NCBI GenBank assembly: GCA_964512045.1
Contig: CAZEJK010000015.1
Location: 1-42,155, forward strand
Source of the DNA: CAZEJK01 sp964512045
GTDB lineage: Bacteria > Acidobacteriota > Thermoanaerobaculia > Thermoanaerobaculales > Sulfomarinibacteraceae
Direction: 5' to 3'
DNA length: 42,155 bases
The notes below the pieces were generated by a model. The model ran no database searches and was not told the origin of the DNA. It saw only the letters and a program-made list of their open reading frames with translations. Below are positions 16,880 to 25,604 of the stretch, in pieces. Position numbers and translations under genes: made by a program. Numbering within the stretch: position 1 is the stretch's first letter; each line of letters opens with the position of its first letter.

Positions 16880-16896
16880 CGTGTCGGAGCGACACG
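16880..16896 (-). terminator. Short hairpin after the secreted beta-module gene
   Basis: A perfect 7-base inverted repeat (CGTGTCG / CGACACG, 3-base loop) lies 16 bases beyond the stop of the gene at 16912-17655 and upstream of hflK. It may end that transcript. There is no U-tract, so the call is tentative. The whole gap to hflK is about 100 bases. Confidence 0.4.
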
Positions 16897-16911
16897 AGAC
16901 GCTTCGCACGA

Positions 16912-17655
16912 TCAGTGCACTTCGGGCAGGATGAACGATGGTGAGCCCGTCCGGTTATCGACCATCGATGCGTAGGCCGCGAACTCATGATCGCTGGTCA
17001 CCACCAGCCGGAGCCCATCGCCGCGTTCGACCCGAAACGACAGCAGTATGTCGTTCAGCTGGCGGTGGGAGCCCGGCGGAAGGCGCACCTCCTGGTGCCC
17101 GATCGAGCGCCCTTGGGCGTCCAGCAGGAAGACGTGCACCAGGATCCCCTCCAAGTTCGGGTTGAACAGACCGACGTTGGACCGGTACCGAGACGAACGC
17201 TCCAACGGCACCAGATGGCCTTCGCTGTGGTGCGGAATCATCTCGTCGCGCCGCAGGGCCGGGATCATCTGGCCGAGGGATCTGGAGGCTGACGCGTTGA
17301 AGAGACGACAGCGCACAACCACCGAGCCGCCGGTCACGATCCGCAAGGCGCCTTGCTGCGAAGGCGGCGCCACATCGTCCAGGTGGACAGTCTCTCCCGG
17401 AGGAATGGTCAGCTCCGGGCTCTGCCCGCGCAAGAGCTCCCGATTGTTGTGCGTCGAAGGAAGAAAGGTCAGGGCGTAGGTTGCAGGCTGATCGCTGGTG
17501 TTCGACAGCCACAGCTCGGTGTTCCAGTAGGCGCCGTTGGAGCCCTTGACCTGAGCCACCACCGGGACGAACAGCTCCTCCGCATCCGCCGGCAATGCCG
17601 GCACGACCAACCCTGCCGCAGCCAGGACAACAGCGAGGGCCCTGCTCGTGCTCAC
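16912..17655 (-). CDS. Secreted protein with two-part beta-rich module (family A, first copy)
   Basis: The 247-residue product has a Sec signal peptide (ALAVVLAAAGLVVPALPADAE). The rest is predicted beta-rich. It opens with LFVPVVAQVKGSNGAYWNTE, then LWLSN, an IPPGETVHLDDV turn, a second half with RYRSNVGLFNPNLEG, LLDAQGRSIG, LPPGSHRQLNDI, and ends FAAYASMVDNRTGSPSFILP. The same plan (IPxVA-x-G-x-x-W-x-T-x-x-x-x-x-N ... PPG ... LxD[VI] ... R-x-N-[IV]-G ... AYxSxVDxxTGD) recurs in the products at 19014-19799 and the C-terminal half of 29218-32274. Start is GTG at 17655 with only a weak GGGA upstream. No enzyme motif is seen; a surface or adhesion role is possible but unproven. Confidence 0.8.
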   Translation of the reverse strand: MSTSRALAVVLAAAGLVVPALPADAEELFVPVVAQVKGSNGAYWNTELWLSNTSDQPATYALTFLPSTHNNRELLRGQSPELTIPPGETVHLDDVAPPSQQGALRIVTGGSVVVRCRLFNASASRSLGQMIPALRRDEMIPHHSEGHLVPLERSSRYRSNVGLFNPNLEGILVHVFLLDAQGRSIGHQEVRLPPGSHRQLNDILLSFRVERGDGLRLVVTSDHEFAAYASMVDNRTGSPSFILPEVH

Positions 17656-17998
17656 ATTCCCACTATAGCCCAGCGGAACCCGTCGCGCCAGTCAACGGGC
17701 TCGGTGGGAACGCAGGTACCACGAATCTTCGAAGCGGCAAGCCAAACTGCAGAGGTCAGAATGCAGAATGCCACCCGCCCTCCCCAAGGTATGCTCTGCG
17801 CGCCTCGGACACCGAAGGGTGCGGAAAGCGCTCGCTCCGAGGGCCGACTCAATCGCAGGAACGACAACGTAGCGGCCCGGTCCCGGATTCGGACCGGGCC
17901 CAGGCACCGGCCCTCCGGAGCCCGGCCCGCTGACCACGGCGGGGCAGCTGCAGAAGCGAGCTTCACTTTCTTGGCGGAACCGTAGGCGACCCGACGTC
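17656..17998. other. Intergenic region with strong GC hairpin
   Basis: This stretch lies between the TPR gene (minus, ends 17999) and the secreted protein gene (minus, starts 17655). At 17874-17900 there is a perfect 10-base inverted repeat GGCCCGGTCC / GGACCGGGCC with a 7-base loop, a possible terminator for the TPR gene. More CCGG-rich repeats follow to 17940. No gene was found. Confidence 0.5.
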
Positions 17999-18844
17999 TT
18001 ACCGTTGCCCCGCTTCCAGAATCGTGCGCGCGCTGTCCGCCTCGGGAGCGTCCGGGGCCATCTGCACAAACAGGTCCAGATCGTTCAGCGCCTTGTCCAC
18101 GCGACCCTGCTGATGCCACGCCAGCCCGCGGTAGTAGTACGCGTGCGCCAGCTTGGGATCGGCGTCAATGGCATCGGTCAGCTGCTCGATCCCATCCGAC
18201 CAGTTGCGCTCGAACACGTACGACAGCCCGAGCTGATAGCGCACCGCCGCGTCGTTCCAGTCGCTCTCGAGCGCCTCCTGCAGCACCTTTCGAGCATCCG
18301 CGAACTTCCTGAGCCGCACCAACGAGGCGCCCAGGTAGTAGAGTGCTCGCGGGTCGGCCTCATCGGCCTCGAGCACCGCCTTCGCGCGCTCGCGCGCCGC
18401 AGCCCACGCCTTCGAGGCGGCGTCCATGCGATCCTGCATCAGCAAGACCTCTCCACGCAGGAACTCCGGCGCTGGATCGCCCTTGGCTGTCGAGGCGACC
18501 GAGCTCAGCTCCTCGACAGCCTCCTCGAGCTCGCCTTCCTCGGCCTTGAGCCACGCCCACGCCATCTTCAGCTGCGGCGTATCGGCGGCGCCACTCTCCT
18601 TCTCGGCCTCGAGCACCTCTCGAGCAGACTTCGTGCGCCAGCCGCGCAGGTGATTCATGGCGGTGGTCAGCTCCTCAGCCTCGACCTCGCTGTCATCGCC
18701 AGCGCTCTGCGCCTCGGCGGCGGGAGTCGGCGTCTTCGCGGCGCCACGCTCCCCGGAGCGCTGGGCAGCGGCGGGCTGGGCGACGAGCATGGTCACGAAC
18801 CAGACGATGAGCAACGCGCACATTGCAAAGCTGTATCTCTTCAT
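17999..18844 (-). CDS. Secreted or periplasmic TPR-repeat protein
   Basis: The 281-residue product starts with a signal peptide (SFAMCALLIVWFVTMLVAQPAAAQ, given here as residues 5-28 in two parts: SFAMCALLIVWF and VTMLVAQPAAAQ). An Ala/Glu-rich linker leads to about five tetratricopeptide-like repeats from residue 85 on. Clear ones are DPRALYYLGASLVRLRKFAD, AVRYQLGLSYVFERNWSDGI and LAHAYYYRGLAWHQQGRVDK, each with the W/L-G-Y-A-F-type spacing. TPR proteins bind other proteins; no partner is evident. The ATG at 18844 has GGAG six bases upstream. A frame continues upstream to 19369 but that part is the antisense of the next gene, so I reject it. Confidence 0.8.
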   Translation of the reverse strand: MKRYSFAMCALLIVWFVTMLVAQPAAAQRSGERGAAKTPTPAAEAQSAGDDSEVEAEELTTAMNHLRGWRTKSAREVLEAEKESGAADTPQLKMAWAWLKAEEGELEEAVEELSSVASTAKGDPAPEFLRGEVLLMQDRMDAASKAWAAARERAKAVLEADEADPRALYYLGASLVRLRKFADARKVLQEALESDWNDAAVRYQLGLSYVFERNWSDGIEQLTDAIDADPKLAHAYYYRGLAWHQQGRVDKALNDLDLFVQMAPDAPEADSARTILEAGQR

Positions 18845-19013
18845 GATCACTCCAATCAGCAAACCTCTCCTCATCAGTATACGGAGGTCGCGCCGGCGGT
18901 GTCGGCTGAAAACGTGACCGGCGCCACCGCCGGATACGGGGCGTGCCAGGTCGTTCTCTGCGGCCCGACGCCTCCGCTCGTCCGTAGGGTACACTTCCGG
19001 CAGGAGGACGACG

Positions 19014-19799
19014 ATGCACAAGCAGCTTGCGATGATGCTCACGCTTGGGGTGGCGACCTGCATCGCCCTGCCCGCAGCGGGCCAGTTCGTGGGACCCGGG
19101 ATGACGATCCCGGTGGTTGCCAACCTACCGGGGCTCAACAACACCTTCTGGATGACCGATGTGACGGTGCTCAACCTGGGAGACAGCTCCACCGACGTCC
19201 TGCTCCAGCTCTTCCCGGAGATCGTGGGCGGCGAGGGATCGTTCGAGCCGATGACGTCGACGATCGAGGAGATCCCACCGGGCGGCGAGGTCGTGCTTTC
19301 CAACGTGGTGCAGACCACCTTCGGCCAGTTCAACACCAAGGGGTCGTTGCTCGTGTACTCGTTCGGCACCTCCGAGCTAATCGTGACCTCGCGGACCTAC
19401 ACGTTCGGCGGCTGTGGCGGGGGGTCGTACGGACAGAACGTCATTGGCACCGTCGCGGCGAACGAGGCGTTTCTCGGCGGCATGCGCCACGACGCCATGT
19501 TCCGCACCAACATCGGCGTGTTCTGGCCGATCGATACCGCCGATCCAGTCAGCTTCACGATCACCGTGTTCACTCCGGACGGAAGCCGGCTCGCATCGGG
19601 CTCGCTCAGCTTCAACGAGCCCGGGCTCCAGCAGATCTCGCTTTCCAACCTCGGCATCGACAGCCTCGCTGAAGGGTGGGTTCGGATCCAATGCTCGGAC
19701 CCTGAGCTGGTGTGGTACGCCTACGGATCGAGGGTGGATCAGGCCACAGGAGACGCCGTCTACCAGTCGGCTCTCTCACGCCAGCGCGACCTACCGTAG
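19014..19799 (+). CDS. Secreted protein with beta-rich module (second copy)
   Basis: The 261-residue product has a signal peptide (LAMMLTLGVATCIALPAAGQ) and then the same module as the protein at 16912-17655. The shared features are MTIPVVANLPGLNNTFWMTD, VTVLNLGD, IPPGGEVVLSNVV, TTFGQFNTKGSLLVYSFG, VTSRTYTFGG, FRTNIGVFWPID, VFTPDGSRLA and WYAYGSRVDQATGDAVY. The two proteins diverge greatly outside these points, so this is old paralogy or a common fold, not a recent duplication. AGGAGG lies six bases before the ATG at 19014. The gene is divergent from the TPR gene with a 169-base gap that must hold both promoters. Function unknown. Confidence 0.8.
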   Translation: MHKQLAMMLTLGVATCIALPAAGQFVGPGMTIPVVANLPGLNNTFWMTDVTVLNLGDSSTDVLLQLFPEIVGGEGSFEPMTSTIEEIPPGGEVVLSNVVQTTFGQFNTKGSLLVYSFGTSELIVTSRTYTFGGCGGGSYGQNVIGTVAANEAFLGGMRHDAMFRTNIGVFWPIDTADPVSFTITVFTPDGSRLASGSLSFNEPGLQQISLSNLGIDSLAEGWVRIQCSDPELVWYAYGSRVDQATGDAVYQSALSRQRDLP

Positions 19800-19942
19800 C
19801 CACGCGCTCTCGACTCTGAGCGCTCCGCTGCGATCGTCTTTCAGGGACCGCCCGACTCCGCCATTCGTGCGTTCTCATTTACACTGCAGAAGGTGGTGAC
19901 GGACGCGAGCCCTCAGCTCGCCGTCCGAGTCGGGAGGTCACG

Positions 19943-21661
19943 ATGAGTCAAGCCCGAAGATGGTTGGCGGCCGGCGGCTGCCTGATGTTGATCGTGGTGG
20001 TGCTGCTGGTGGTCATCCTCGTGCGCGGCATGATGGGCATCGCCAGCGTGCCCTCGAAGGCAGTGCTCGCGATCACTCTCGATGGACCGATGGTGGAGGT
20101 GGCGGCCGAGGATCCCCTGGCCGAGATGTTCGGCACCGCCCCGTTGAGCTTCCGCGATGTCCGTGACGGGCTCGTCCGGGCGGCAGCCGATAGGCGGATC
20201 GAGGGCGTTCGCGTCACGATTCGCAGCTTCGGCGCCAGCCTCGCACAGGTCCAGGAGATCCGCGCCCTACTGGAGGAGGTGAGCGCCGCCGGCAAGTGGA
20301 CCGCGGTGTACATGAACACCGCCGGCGAGTTCTCGCCGGGCAACATCCCCTACTACCTCGCCACGGCGGGCGACGAGATCTCGATGCTCGGGCTGGGCGA
20401 CGTCAACCTCATCGGTCTGTCCGCCCGACCGATGTTCCTGCGTGGCATGTTCGAGAAGCTGGGAATCTCAGTGGAGTTCCCCGGTCGGGGAGACTACAAG
20501 ACAGCGCGCTACACCTACACCCGGCGCGAGATGACCGAAGAGCACGAGGAGATGACCGAGTGGCTGCTCGACTCGTTCATGGAGCAGCTGGTGGGCGGCA
20601 TCGCCGCCGGCCGCGGCCTGGATCCGAGCGAGGTGCGACAGCTGATCGACCAGGGGCCGTTCCTCGCGCAGGAGGCGATCGACGCGTCGCTGATCGATCG
20701 CCTCGAGGACTGGACGGCCTTCCGCGAGCGGCTCGACGGGAACCTCGAAGCCATCAGCCTGCGCCGCTATCTGAGCAGCGGTCGCCCGAACGAGTCGGGG
20801 TCGACCATCGCCGTTGTCACCGGTGTCGGCGCGATCATGCGCGGGCCGAGCGGCAAGAGCCTCAACCCCCTGCTCGGCGGGGACGTCATGGGCTCAGAGA
20901 CTCTCAGTCAGGCGTGGCGCGACGTCCGTCGGACACCCGGCGTCAAGGCCGTCGTGTTCCGCGTCGACTCCCCTGGAGGCAGCGCCGTCGCCTCGGAGAT
21001 CATCCGTCAGGAGATGATCCGCACCGCCGAAGAGGTTCCGGTCGTCGTCTCCATGTCCGGCACCGCCGCGTCGGGCGGCTACTGGATCTCCTGCGGAGCT
21101 CAGAGGATCGTGGCGGACCCGGGCACCTTGACGGCCTCGATCGGAGTGTTCGCGGGCCACATCAACATGGCGGGGTTCTACTCCGACAAGCTCGGGATCA
21201 CCCACGGCCGCGTCGATCGGGGTGAGAACGCCAACATCTACGGTGAGCTCGAGAGCTGGGACGATGACCACCGGCAGGAGATCGACAGGTCGCTCGACCG
21301 GATCTACTCCGCGTTCTTGGAGCGGGTTGCGGACGCCCGCGGCATGACGGTCGAGGAGGTCGACGCGATCGCTCGGGGCCGTGTGTTCACCGGAGAGCAG
21401 GCACTCGACCGGGGTCTCGTGGACCGGGTCGGCGGTTTTGACGCCGCCCTCGAGGAGGCCCTGGAGCTGGCGGGGCTGCCGGCGGACGCGAGCGTCCGAC
21501 TGGTGGACTTCCCTCGCCAGGTCCCGTTCTGGCAGCAGCTCCTCAACCGCCAGGAGGAACGCGATGTCTACGCCGCTGCGGACGAGATCCGCCGGGCGGT
21601 CCACTCCGGCCGAGTCCAGCTCCCAGGAGCAGTCTGGATGCCGCCGATCACGATCGAGTGA
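19943..21661 (+). CDS. sppA: Signal peptide peptidase SppA, long (67 kDa) type
   Basis: SppA digests leftover signal peptides in the inner membrane using a Ser-Lys dyad. The 572-residue protein has one N-terminal membrane helix (LMLIVVVLLVVILVRGMMGI) and two tandem S49 domains, like E. coli SppA. The catalytic Lys is K186 in GRGDYKTARYTYTRREMT of the N-terminal domain. The nucleophile is S377 in SGTAASGGYWISCGA of the C-terminal domain, after the oxyanion segment VFRVDSPGGSAVASE. GRVFTGEQALDRGLVDRVGG near residue 480 is a conserved S49 signature. GGGAGG lies upstream of the ATG at 19943. It precedes the HerA-like ATPase by 58 bases on the same strand. Confidence 0.95.
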   Translation: MSQARRWLAAGGCLMLIVVVLLVVILVRGMMGIASVPSKAVLAITLDGPMVEVAAEDPLAEMFGTAPLSFRDVRDGLVRAAADRRIEGVRVTIRSFGASLAQVQEIRALLEEVSAAGKWTAVYMNTAGEFSPGNIPYYLATAGDEISMLGLGDVNLIGLSARPMFLRGMFEKLGISVEFPGRGDYKTARYTYTRREMTEEHEEMTEWLLDSFMEQLVGGIAAGRGLDPSEVRQLIDQGPFLAQEAIDASLIDRLEDWTAFRERLDGNLEAISLRRYLSSGRPNESGSTIAVVTGVGAIMRGPSGKSLNPLLGGDVMGSETLSQAWRDVRRTPGVKAVVFRVDSPGGSAVASEIIRQEMIRTAEEVPVVVSMSGTAASGGYWISCGAQRIVADPGTLTASIGVFAGHINMAGFYSDKLGITHGRVDRGENANIYGELESWDDDHRQEIDRSLDRIYSAFLERVADARGMTVEEVDAIARGRVFTGEQALDRGLVDRVGGFDAALEEALELAGLPADASVRLVDFPRQVPFWQQLLNRQEERDVYAAADEIRRAVHSGRVQLPGAVWMPPITIE

Positions 21662-21719
21662 ATGAACGCCGAGTGGCGTCCTCCTCACCGGGACGCCACC
21701 GCGACTGACGGAGAGCCCC

Positions 21720-24038
21720 ATGTCGGACCTGTACGTCGGAGCTGGAGTCGCGACCGGGCAGCGAGCCACCGTAGCTCGTCACCATCTGACCACCCACGCC
21801 GTCTGCCTCGGCATGACCGGGTCCGGGAAGACGGGGCTCGGGATCGTCGTGCTCGAGGAGCTTGCGCGCCAGCACATTCCGCTACTGGTCATCGACCTCA
21901 AGGGCGATATGGTGAACCTGCTCCTCACCTTTCCGGAGCTCGCGCCCGCAGACTTCGCTGGGTGGTTGCCCGCTGACGCGGTGCGGTCGGCCGATCGTGA
22001 CACCGTCGCGCGGCAGCAGTCGGAGACGTGGCGAAGCGGCCTCGCCCGATCGGGGCTGGCGGGCGAGGACGTCCGGGCCGTGCGCACCGGGTTGGAGTGG
22101 CAGCTGCTGACTCCAGGAGTTGCCGGGCTGGCGCCCCTCGATATCCTCCCTGCGCTGTCCCCGCCGGCTGGATGGACGCCCGACGCCGACCCGGATGCGA
22201 CGCGTGATCGCGTCAACACGGTTGCCGGCGCTCTCCTGTCGTTGGTGGGACGCGGCGGTGACCCCCTCACCGACCGGGATCAGGTGCTGGTGTCCTCGGT
22301 TCTCCTGAACGCGTGGCGCAACGGACAGACGCTGGACCTCGCCGGCCTGCTGACGGCCCTCGCCGAGCCACCGATGGAGACGCTCGGTGTGCTACCGCTG
22401 GAGGTCTTCTACCCCCGCAAGGAACGCATGCGGCTGGTCCTCGACCTGAACACGCTCCTCGCGAGCCCTGCGTTCGCTGCCTGGACCGAGGGCGCTCCGA
22501 TGACCATGGAGGCCCTGCTGGGCACCCCAGACGCACCACGGGGAACGGTGGTCACTCTGGCCCACCTCGACGAGCGGCAACGCCTGTTCGTGCTGACGTT
22601 GCTGGTCGGCGAGATGGTCTCGTGGATGCGACGGCAACCTGCCTCGTCGGGTCTGCGCGCACTGCTATACATGGATGAGGTCCAGGGCATTCTCCCACCG
22701 CATCCAGCGAACCCTCCAACCAAGCAGCCGCTGCTCACCCTCCTCAAGCAAGGGCGCGCATTCGGCTGCGGCGCCTGGCTTGCGACCCAGAACCCGGTCG
22801 ACCTGGACTACAAGGCGCTCGGCAACGCCGGCATCAAGGTGATCGGTCGGCTGGTGACCGAGCGCGACCGGGAGCGGGCGCTCGAGGGCCTGGGAATGGC
22901 AACGCTGGACGACGGCAGGAACGCCGACGATGTCGTCAGCGGGCTCGGCAAGCGCGAGTTCCTGCTGGACAATGTCCGGGCCACGCCGAGGATCCAGCTG
23001 TTCGCATCCCGCTGGGCGATGAGCTACCTGCGGGGCCCCGTCACTCTGGCGGAGCTCGCACCACTGGTGCGTCCTCCTCAGCCCGCCGAGCCCGAGCGCG
23101 CCACCGCCGAAGCAGCGCCAACCGTGCCGCCACCGCTGCCCCCTGCTCCGGCACATCCTCCCGTGCTCACCACGCCAATCGAGTCTGTGTTCGCCGCCGG
23201 CGTACAGGGAGCGACACGGCCGTGGCTGCTCGTCGAGGCCCGCGTGACGCTGGAGCGGAAGACGCTCGATCTGTACAGGGTTGCCGACGAGCTGTGGGAG
23301 GTGCCGACCGATGGCGACGGTCGCCTCGACTGGGACGGCGCCCGCCGTCTCGACGAGCCACCCGTCACGGTCGACACGCCGCCAGGCGCGATGAGCTTCC
23401 CTGCCGCTGCCCCTGCGGCGCTCGACGCGGAGCTTGCTGATATCGAGAAGGAGTTCGTGCGTTGGCGGGCCAACAACCCCGATCCGTTGCTGGTCAACGA
23501 GCAGCTCAAGCTCATCGCGGAGGCCGGTGAGTCTCGGGAGCGGTTCCTCGGTCGATGCCTCGAGGCGGCGGATCGGGCCGACGACACCGACCAGGAGCAG
23601 CTGCGAGCTCGCTATGAAAGCAAGCTCGCCACACTCAGACGACGCATTGAGCGCGAGGAGGATGAGCTCGAGCGGGACCGGGCGCAGGTGAGCGCCCGCA
23701 CGGCCGAGGTCGGGCTCGGAGTCGTCGAAGGGCTGCTCTCCGTATTCGGCGGCTCGCGGAGCGCCGGCTCCGCTGCCCGCAAGGCGGCGTCGCGGATCAA
23801 GAGCGTCGCCAGTCGGCGGCGGATGCGTCAGCGGGCGGAGGCATCGGTCACCGAGTCGGAGCGGGAGATCGAGCGGCTCGCCGATCAGGCCGACGAGCTC
23901 GCCTTGGAGCTGCAGGAGGAGATCGACCGGATCGCCCGGGAGTCCGAGGAGAAGGCCGCCCAGCTGACAGAGCTGCCGCTGCGCCCGAAGCGGTACGCCG
24001 ACGTCGACGTGCGCTCCGTGGCGCTCCTCTGGCGGTAG
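21720..24038 (+). CDS. HerA/FtsK-like DNA-translocase-type ATPase with C-terminal coiled coil
   Basis: The 772-residue protein has a Walker A motif GMTGSGKTGLG (Lys37), and VIDLKGDMVNLL just after it. A Walker B motif ALLYMDEVQ (Asp319-Glu320) follows, and KQGRAFGCGAWLATQNPVDL holds the sensor-like Gln-Asn. This layout is that of the DUF87/HerA-type ATPases that form hexameric rings and move DNA or proteins. After a Pro/Ala-rich linker (about 450-480) comes a small domain. A long Glu/Arg-rich coiled coil then spans about 555-745, interrupted by a short Gly/Ser/Ala-rich stretch near 665-680 (SVFGGSRSAGSAARK). NurA or other repair partners are not adjacent. GGAGAG precedes the ATG. The substrate is unknown; a role in DNA processing or in secretion is equally open. 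Confidence 0.8.
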   Translation: MSDLYVGAGVATGQRATVARHHLTTHAVCLGMTGSGKTGLGIVVLEELARQHIPLLVIDLKGDMVNLLLTFPELAPADFAGWLPADAVRSADRDTVARQQSETWRSGLARSGLAGEDVRAVRTGLEWQLLTPGVAGLAPLDILPALSPPAGWTPDADPDATRDRVNTVAGALLSLVGRGGDPLTDRDQVLVSSVLLNAWRNGQTLDLAGLLTALAEPPMETLGVLPLEVFYPRKERMRLVLDLNTLLASPAFAAWTEGAPMTMEALLGTPDAPRGTVVTLAHLDERQRLFVLTLLVGEMVSWMRRQPASSGLRALLYMDEVQGILPPHPANPPTKQPLLTLLKQGRAFGCGAWLATQNPVDLDYKALGNAGIKVIGRLVTERDRERALEGLGMATLDDGRNADDVVSGLGKREFLLDNVRATPRIQLFASRWAMSYLRGPVTLAELAPLVRPPQPAEPERATAEAAPTVPPPLPPAPAHPPVLTTPIESVFAAGVQGATRPWLLVEARVTLERKTLDLYRVADELWEVPTDGDGRLDWDGARRLDEPPVTVDTPPGAMSFPAAAPAALDAELADIEKEFVRWRANNPDPLLVNEQLKLIAEAGESRERFLGRCLEAADRADDTDQEQLRARYESKLATLRRRIEREEDELERDRAQVSARTAEVGLGVVEGLLSVFGGSRSAGSAARKAASRIKSVASRRRMRQRAEASVTESEREIERLADQADELALELQEEIDRIARESEEKAAQLTELPLRPKRYADVDVRSVALLWR

Positions 24039-24059
24039 CCTGGGAGTGGAGCGCTCAGC

Positions 24060-25175
24060 TTAGGCAAGGGTATCGCGACAGCTCTCCATGAGCTCGACGA
24101 AGAGGGCGCTGTCAGCGCTGTGACTCGCCTCGAGCCAGTCGTCCACCGCGTCGTGCAGCCAGCCGCCAGCCCGTCCAGTGTCCGGACTGAGATGCTGGAT
24201 CTGGTGGTACAGCTCTGGGTTCTCGCTCACCACCTCACGGGTGGTCATCATCTGCCGCTGGAACGTCGTACCGGCCACCTGATCGAGCTCGTCCGCGCTG
24301 AGCCCGGAGGCCGCCACCGAGCGCGCGACCACCAGGTTCGCGAGGTGCGTCAACCCCAAAACCACGGCCATGCGCCGGTCGTGCTCTGCCAGGGACAGCT
24401 CCACCAATCGGGCGCTCGTCTGTGCGAACAGCCCGCTGACCAGCGCACGGGCATCGGCGTCTGCATCCGAGCAGACGACCACTGTTCGGCCTTCCAGTGT
24501 GCGCACATCCGGCCCGAACATCGGATGAAACGGCACCACACGCACGCCAGCGGCCTGGAGCCGCTCGATCATCGGCACGAGATGGCTCTTCAGGCTGCAC
24601 ATCTCCGCCACCACGCCGACCGGACCAGCAGCAGCCACCGCATCGAGAGCACCAGAGCACACGTCCATCGGCACCGCGACCACAATCAGGTCCGCTGCAG
24701 GCACCACGGCCTCGAGGCTCTCCGCCTCAGGGCACAGAGCGGCGTCTTCCGCAGGGTCCCAAACCTCCACACGATGGCCCTGCCCGAGCAGAAAGCGTAC
24801 GAACCAGCGCCCCATACCCCCTTTGCCGCCGATCACCAGGACCCGCAGCGCATCACCCGTGTACACCGCATCGCGCGCTGTCGCCTGCTCCTCCACTGCC
24901 TTGGACACGAGAAACCTCGCCAGGTCGCGACCGAGGTCCGGGTCCAGACCCAGCAGGCGACCTGCGTCCGAGATCCGCTCGAACACTGCCGCCTCCACCT
25001 GGAAGTTCCGTACGGGCACGCCGAGTGACGTCTTCAGGGCGCCGATTTGGCGCGCTAGCTCCAACCGCTCACACACCAGATGGAGAATCCTCCTATCGAG
25101 CGCCTCGATGTCACGCCGATGTTGCTCGAGCAGCTCGAGGGTGTCGGTGGTGTTCAGGGGTGCCGCAGTCATCAT
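24060..25175 (-). CDS. tyrA: Chorismate mutase / prephenate dehydrogenase (T-protein)
   Basis: This bifunctional enzyme turns chorismate into prephenate and then 4-hydroxyphenylpyruvate in tyrosine synthesis. The 371-residue length equals that of E. coli TyrA (373). Residues about 14-90 are an AroQ chorismate mutase (RRDIEALDRRILHLVCERLE, LARQIGALKTSLGVPVRN). Then comes an NAD-binding Rossmann domain (LRVLVIGGKGGMGRWFVRFL, with VEVWDP at strand two) and a helical dimerisation domain with VVPFHPMFGPDV and AVVLGLTHLANLVVAR. HPMFGP carries the catalytic His region of prephenate dehydrogenases. ATG 25175 or the next codon ATG 25172 has AGGAGG at proper spacing. The gene stands alone, converging on the HerA-like gene. 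Confidence 0.94.
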   Translation of the reverse strand: MMTAAPLNTTDTLELLEQHRRDIEALDRRILHLVCERLELARQIGALKTSLGVPVRNFQVEAAVFERISDAGRLLGLDPDLGRDLARFLVSKAVEEQATARDAVYTGDALRVLVIGGKGGMGRWFVRFLLGQGHRVEVWDPAEDAALCPEAESLEAVVPAADLIVVAVPMDVCSGALDAVAAAGPVGVVAEMCSLKSHLVPMIERLQAAGVRVVPFHPMFGPDVRTLEGRTVVVCSDADADARALVSGLFAQTSARLVELSLAEHDRRMAVVLGLTHLANLVVARSVAASGLSADELDQVAGTTFQRQMMTTREVVSENPELYHQIQHLSPDTGRAGGWLHDAVDDWLEASHSADSALFVELMESCRDTLA

Positions 25176-25604
25176 CCAGCCTCCTGTGTCTGGGGCCGTC
25201 GACGGCGGCGGGACGACCCGCCGCTGCCGGCGGGCCCGTCCGATCGGATGCTCAGGACAGTCGCCGGCCTTTCAAACAGCTCGAGTAGGCGCCGACGTTC
25301 TGAACCGTGCTCACGATCATGTGGCGCAGCATAGCACTCTCCGGCTCGACCGCGAGCAGCTCTGCACCGGCTGACCCCGAAGCGAGGCGATACGTCCGCA
25401 TTTCGGGACACGCCTCCTGATATCGGAAGCTCCAACCGCACGATGTGGGAGAAGCGGAGCTGACCGCGGAGAGCATGTACCGAGCGCGATCGAACGGGTC
25501 CTTTTCGGGATTCGAAATGAGTTCTGAACCTTTGGCACGTTTCATGCGTCATACTGGGTAGAGACAGGATCGCAGTGGGAACCTGCACCGATAGGAGGAT
25601 GACC
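25176..25604. other. Divergent intergenic region between tyrA and a small ORF
   Basis: About 430 bases with lower GC than the neighbours. A minus-strand frame at 25252-25545 could encode 97 residues but has no ribosome binding site and no recognisable sequence, so I do not call it a gene. A sigma-54-like site at 25533-25547 is listed separately. Nothing else was identified. Confidence 0.4.
25533..25547 (+). promoter_or_regulatory. Sigma-54-like (-24/-12) promoter
   Basis: The sequence TGGCACGTTTCATGC fits the RpoN consensus TGGCACG-N4-TTGC with a single mismatch and the exact 10-base distance between the GG and GC doublets. Transcription would begin near 25558, about 47 bases before the start of the small ORF at 25605. 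No enhancer-binding protein gene or upstream activator site was recognised, so this is a sequence-only prediction. Confidence 0.45.

Noticed and set aside
18990..18995. TACACT as a -10 box for the gene at 19014
   Set aside because: A start point from this box would fall on the Shine-Dalgarno, and no -35 lies at the right distance.
18845..19369. Upstream extension of the TPR protein frame
   Set aside because: The added residues are antisense to the gene at 19014-19799, and the signal peptide begins at 18844 with a Shine-Dalgarno.
18005..19672. A 555-codon plus-strand open frame across the TPR gene and the secreted beta-module gene
   Set aside because: It spans two genes with signal peptides and good ribosome sites in other frames, and its own product is Arg/His-rich with no motif.
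25252..25545. Possible 97-residue minus-strand gene upstream of tyrA
   Set aside because: No ribosome binding site, no recognisable motif, and the start overlaps the sigma-54-like site; composition is not convincing.
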